Source: Clostridiales bacterium
GTDB taxonomy: Bacteria > Bacillota > Clostridia > Lachnospirales > Lachnospiraceae
Reading direction: 5' to 3'
Assembly: GCA_022770525.1 (NCBI GenBank)
Contig: JALEHN010000039.1
Location: 57,135-121,134, forward strand
Length of the DNA: 64,000 nucleotides
Below, piece by piece: positions 61,287 to 64,000 of this stretch (position 1 is the first letter of the stretch; the number at the start of each line of letters is the position of its first letter). The position numbers were made by a program, and so were the translations under genes. The notes beneath the pieces were generated by a model that worked only from the letters and a program-made list of their open reading frames with translations, did not search any database and had not been told where the DNA came from.

Positions 61287-61331
61287 TTTTAGTAAATTTT
61301 TAATTGATGTTTTATTGTACTTTTACTAAAA
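61287..61331 (+). promoter_or_regulatory. paired LacI-operator candidates around the lacI promoter
   Basis: TTTTAGTAAAT (61287-61297) and its mirror TTTTACTAAAA (61321-61331) flank the -35 of the lacI promoter; the second lies in the spacer. The same motif, TTTTAGTAAAA, recurs at 62521-62531 upstream of the transporter gene. They may be binding sites of the adjacent LacI regulator, though the motif lacks the central CG typical of many LacI operators. Confidence 0.5.
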
Positions 61332-61343
61332 TAATGATAAAAT
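61315..61343 (+). promoter_or_regulatory. promoter of the LacI-family regulator gene
   Basis: TTGTAC at 61315-61320, a 17-base spacer and TAAAAT at 61338-61343, 36 bases before the start codon. Confidence 0.65.
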
Positions 61344-61378
61344 CATAGTAAATATCTATGATAAAGAAGGGGTTTAAA

Positions 61379-62383
61379 GTGGTAGGTATTAAAGATATTG
61401 CAAAGGAGGCAGGCGTATCTGTAGCGACGGTATCCAACGTGATCAACGGGAGGAAAAATGTTGGTGAAAAGACACGGCAGAACATTCTTCGCATATGTGA
61501 GGAAATGTCCTATATTCCGAATGCTGCGGGACGAAGCCTTAAAACCGGTGAAGTTAATACGATACTTTTTAATTTCAGCGATTTTGAGAGAAGTTTTTAT
61601 CTGGACGTGATTCACGGCATCAGCGATTATGCCAATGCCAATGAATTTGACCTGATGATCTGTACAAAAAAATCGTGTGAAAAGTTTATGCGCAGCGGTT
61701 TTACAAGCGGATGTATTATTCTTGACATGGGCGTCAAAGATAAAAACATCTGTGAGGTGGCCAGCGAGAATTATCCGGTCATTTTGCTTGATCGTGAAGT
61801 GGACAGTCCGTATGTGAAAAGTATTCTTGTGAACAATTATGACGCGATGTGCGAACTGGTGGAAGGTCTGATCGGTCTCGGATACCGGAAGTTCAGTTTT
61901 ATCGGCGGTCCTGAGCGTACAGACGATAACAAGGAAAGATACAAGGCATTTCTTGATGTGCTTGAAAAACATCAGATATCCTTCAACAGAAAGCATTATT
62001 ATTCCGGGGATTATTACCAGAAAAGCGGCGCTACGGCGGCAAAAATCATGCTTTTATCGGATGAGGTGCCGGACTGTATTGTCTGTGCCAATGATAATAT
62101 GGCCATCGGCGCCATCAGAGAGCTTCGGAAAGCGGGCTTAAGGGTTCCGGAAGATGTGGCAGTGACAGGTTTTGATAACTGCTCGATGGCAGAACCGATG
62201 GAATTGACGACAGTCGATGTGCCGGATTATGAGCGTGGTTATCTTGCGGCGCAGAACCTGATCGGAAATATACGCGGCCGGAGAAATACAGAAACGCTGC
62301 GTATCGGTGCCAGAGTTAAATGGCGAAAAACAACGATATCAAAAAAGAAGGACGGCGGTAAGCCGGGAAGTAAAAATTGGTAG
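61379..62383 (+). CDS. LacI-family transcriptional regulator
   Basis: A 334-residue sugar-responsive repressor. The N-terminal helix-turn-helix and hinge are typical (IKDIAKEAGVSVATVSNVIN and RSLKTGEVNTI), followed by a periplasmic-binding-like ligand domain with CANDNMAIGAIRELRKAGLRVPEDVAVTGFDN. The GTG at 61379 is chosen because AGAAGGGG lies six bases upstream; an ATG at 61358 precedes that site. It is next to a sugar transporter gene and probably controls it. Ligand unknown. Confidence 0.92.
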   Translation: MVGIKDIAKEAGVSVATVSNVINGRKNVGEKTRQNILRICEEMSYIPNAAGRSLKTGEVNTILFNFSDFERSFYLDVIHGISDYANANEFDLMICTKKSCEKFMRSGFTSGCIILDMGVKDKNICEVASENYPVILLDREVDSPYVKSILVNNYDAMCELVEGLIGLGYRKFSFIGGPERTDDNKERYKAFLDVLEKHQISFNRKHYYSGDYYQKSGATAAKIMLLSDEVPDCIVCANDNMAIGAIRELRKAGLRVPEDVAVTGFDNCSMAEPMELTTVDVPDYERGYLAAQNLIGNIRGRRNTETLRIGARVKWRKTTISKKKDGGKPGSKNW

Positions 62384-62405
62384 CGGCTATGCTTATTGCA
62401 ATCAG

Positions 62406-62457
62406 TGCCGGCAGACAGTATCCATTGAACAGACTGTCTGCCGGCATTTTACTTTTT
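62406..62457 (+). terminator. intrinsic terminator after lacI
   Basis: TGCCGGCAGACAGT and ACTGTCTGCCGGCA form a 14-bp perfect stem with a 13-base loop, followed by TTTTACTTTTT. The following stretch to 62673 is very AT-rich and carries one TTTTAGTAAAA box, but no gene. Confidence 0.88.
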
Positions 62458-62520
62458 ATCGCACAGGAAGTTTGTCTGTTTTGTTTGTAAAAAGTCGAAA
62501 ATAAAATCGAATTTTGAAGA

Positions 62521-62531
62521 TTTTAGTAAAA
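62521..62531 (+). promoter_or_regulatory. candidate LacI operator upstream of the sugar transporter gene
   Basis: TTTTAGTAAAA, identical to the reverse complement of the box at 61321. It lies about 143 bases upstream of the -35 of the transporter gene. A related TAAAATATTTTA palindrome follows near 62546. Confidence 0.4.
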
Positions 62532-62673
62532 ATATAAGTTAAAAAGTAAAATATTTTATTAAATAAATGCACAAATGTCATAAAAATCGAATTTAAAATG
62601 GTGTTTTGTAGCTGTTTTTTTTAGCCAAAATGAATAAACATGTCAAAAGTGACTGAAATAATCGAAATCAAGC

Positions 62674-62702
62674 TTGACAATATACACAATGTGCTGTATT
62701 AT
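62674..62702 (+). promoter_or_regulatory. sigma-A promoter of the sugar transporter gene
   Basis: Consensus TTGACA at 62674-62679, a 17-base spacer and TATTAT at 62697-62702, 38 bases before the start codon. Confidence 0.85.
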
Positions 62703-62740
62703 ACGAGTATAACGATTAACCAATTAAAGGAGGAAAAAAC

Positions 62741-64000
62741 ATGAAATTAAAAAGAATGTTCGGTGGTTTACTGGCAACAACATTAGTTGCATCAATGGCC
62801 CTGACAGGCTGCGGCGGATCAGGAAACGCAACATCTGATACAAAAGCAGCAGCAGACACAAAAGCAGCAGCTGATTCATCAGCATCCGAAGGCGGTTCTG
62901 ATGTTCAGGCAGCAGACAAGATCATCATCTTCCAGTCAAAGGTAGAAATTCAGGATGCTCTTGAAGACTGTGCAGAACAGTTTACAAATGAGACTGGCAT
63001 CCAGGTAGAAATCTGGGGTACAACAGGTGATGACTATTTGCAGCAGTTAAAGACAAAACTGGCCAATAATCAGGGTCCTACAATCTTCAACCTTGGCGGT
63101 CCTGCTGAATTTGCTCAGCTGGGTGACTACTGTACAGATTTAACAGGTCTTGATGTACTTGGTCAGATGCCTGAAAACGTATTGACGGATTCTACATACG
63201 ACGGTAAGACACTTGGTGTTCCTTACACAGTTGAAGGTTTTGGTATTGTTTACAATAAAGACCTTTGCGATGCAACAACATTAACATCTACAGATGATTT
63301 CATCAGCCTGATCAAAGAACAGCAGGCAGCAGGTGTTGAAGGCTTTGAATTATCTCAGGAAGGTTATTTCCTGGTCGGCCATATTTTAAATACACCATTT
63401 GCATTACAGGATGATCCTGAACAGTTCATTGCAGATCTGGAAGCAGGCAATGTTAAAATGGCTGACAACGATATCTTCAAAGAATTTGCAGATATGATGG
63501 TTGCCATCAGAGAAAACTGCCAGAATCCTCTGGATCAGAATTATGATGGTGAGATCGGTGACCTTGCAACAGGCAAAGCTGCTATGATTCATCAGGGTAA
63601 CTGGTGTGCAGGTATGTTCACAGATTACGAATTCACAAACGCAGGTTTAGCGCCACTGCCATTAGCAGGCAATGACAAACTGGCTGTAGCTGTACCTTCA
63701 TACTGGGCAGTGAATAACACAGCATCAGCTGAGGAACAGGAAGCAGGCAAACAGTTCATTAACTGGCTGTATACATCAGAAACAGGTAAAGATTATTTAT
63801 ACAATCAGTTCGGCTTCATTCCATTAGTTGAAGGTGACACAAGTGATAACCTTGATGTTCTTTCACAGGATGTTCAGAAATATGTTGCTGAAAACAAGAC
63901 AATCGGCTGGCCGAACAGATTATGGCCTGCAAGCTCTGTAGATGTATACTTTGCACCGCTTGCTCAGGAATTCTTTACAACAGAAATGACAGCTGAAGAG
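62741..64000 (+). CDS. sugar ABC transporter substrate-binding lipoprotein (3' end outside the window)
   Basis: Exported solute-binding protein of the carbohydrate (family 1) type; 420 codons are present and the frame is still open at the window edge. The signal peptide ends in MALTGC (Cys24), followed by an Ala/Asp/Ser-rich linker. The core has ETGIQVEIWGTTGDDYLQQL, a QGPTIFNLGG segment, GVPYTVEGFGIVYNKDL and FINWLYTSETGKDYLYNQFG. AAAGGAGGAAAAAAC precedes the ATG; the A/T-ending codon use suggests high expression. Permease genes probably follow outside the window. Substrate could be a maltodextrin, given the glycosidases upstream. Confidence 0.9.
   Translation, partial: MKLKRMFGGLLATTLVASMALTGCGGSGNATSDTKAAADTKAAADSSASEGGSDVQAADKIIIFQSKVEIQDALEDCAEQFTNETGIQVEIWGTTGDDYLQQLKTKLANNQGPTIFNLGGPAEFAQLGDYCTDLTGLDVLGQMPENVLTDSTYDGKTLGVPYTVEGFGIVYNKDLCDATTLTSTDDFISLIKEQQAAGVEGFELSQEGYFLVGHILNTPFALQDDPEQFIADLEAGNVKMADNDIFKEFADMMVAIRENCQNPLDQNYDGEIGDLATGKAAMIHQGNWCAGMFTDYEFTNAGLAPLPLAGNDKLAVAVPSYWAVNNTASAEEQEAGKQFINWLYTSETGKDYLYNQFGFIPLVEGDTSDNLDVLSQDVQKYVAENKTIGWPNRLWPASSVDVYFAPLAQEFFTTEMTAEE

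Noticed and set aside
61343..61996. 217-residue minus-strand ORF
   Set aside because: It lies fully antisense to the lacI gene, which has clear family motifs; it has no recognisable domain.

Overview
The window looks like a chromosomal segment of an anaerobic, endospore-forming Firmicute, most likely Lachnospiraceae (Clostridia). The reasons are the sporulation and germination genes (sipL, a gerA/B/C-like operon, spoIIR, yabP, yabQ, spoIIE, a CotS-like coat gene, bofA), the classical yabP-yabQ-divIC-(tRNA)-spoIIE-tilS-hpt-ftsH gene order, strong GGAGG ribosome binding sites with frequent GTG/TTG starts, and cobalamin- and thiamine-salvage metabolism. No rRNA, insertion sequence, prophage or CRISPR array was seen.

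Layout. 1-2.7 kb: end of a PLP aminotransferase, trmL, cysK. 2.8-6.5 kb (minus strand): a thiamine-precursor salvage operon, tenA-thiZ-thiX-thiY, behind a TPP riboswitch with an intrinsic terminator. 6.6-13 kb: one-carbon/methionine genes (a homocysteine methyltransferase-MTHFR fusion, then a B12-dependent MetH without reactivation domain), fabH behind a FabT-like double operator, and cbiK (cobalt chelatase for B12). 13.1-14.5 kb: an AT-rich orphan DNA methyltransferase preceded by a frameshifted small ORF and a 10-bp duplication at its start codon. 14.7-22.6 kb: uppP, an LtaS-like sulfatase, asnA, a CotS-like gene, phosphoglucomutase, a PrcB-like lipoprotein. 22.7-30.9 kb: sipL, ispE, a GntR regulator, gerA/B/C (C truncated), spoIIR, mazG. 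30.9-39.4 kb: hup, rqcP, yabP, yabQ, divIC, tRNA-Met, spoIIE, tilS, hpt, ftsH. 39.6-43.6 kb: a candidate small RNA, a GH13 glycosidase, tRNA-Phe, tRNA-Gly, a nucleotidyltransferase. 43.8-52.3 kb: apbE, niaR and a MukBEF/Wadjet-like condensin operon (jetA-jetB-jetC) with no jetD. 52.3-56.5 kb: a MurE paralogue and a large TPR/acidic-repeat/degenerate-AAA protein. 56.6-62.4 kb: TetR regulator, GH13 glycosidase, glgB, bofA, LacI regulator. 62.7-64 kb: an incomplete sugar ABC transporter binding protein.

The most unusual signals are: (i) short tandem repeats that begin inside the last codons of a gene, span its stop codon and run downstream, seen independently after thiY, the LtaS-like gene, asnA and niaR, each with a different unit; (ii) the jetABC operon lacking jetD, whose SMC subunit has Asn where the Walker B Glu is normally found; (iii) a possible translational phase switch at the methyltransferase start; and (iv) a TPR/pseudo-AAA protein with 13-residue acidic repeats. 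Start sites were chosen from Shine-Dalgarno spacing. All family assignments come from reading motifs, not from a database search.
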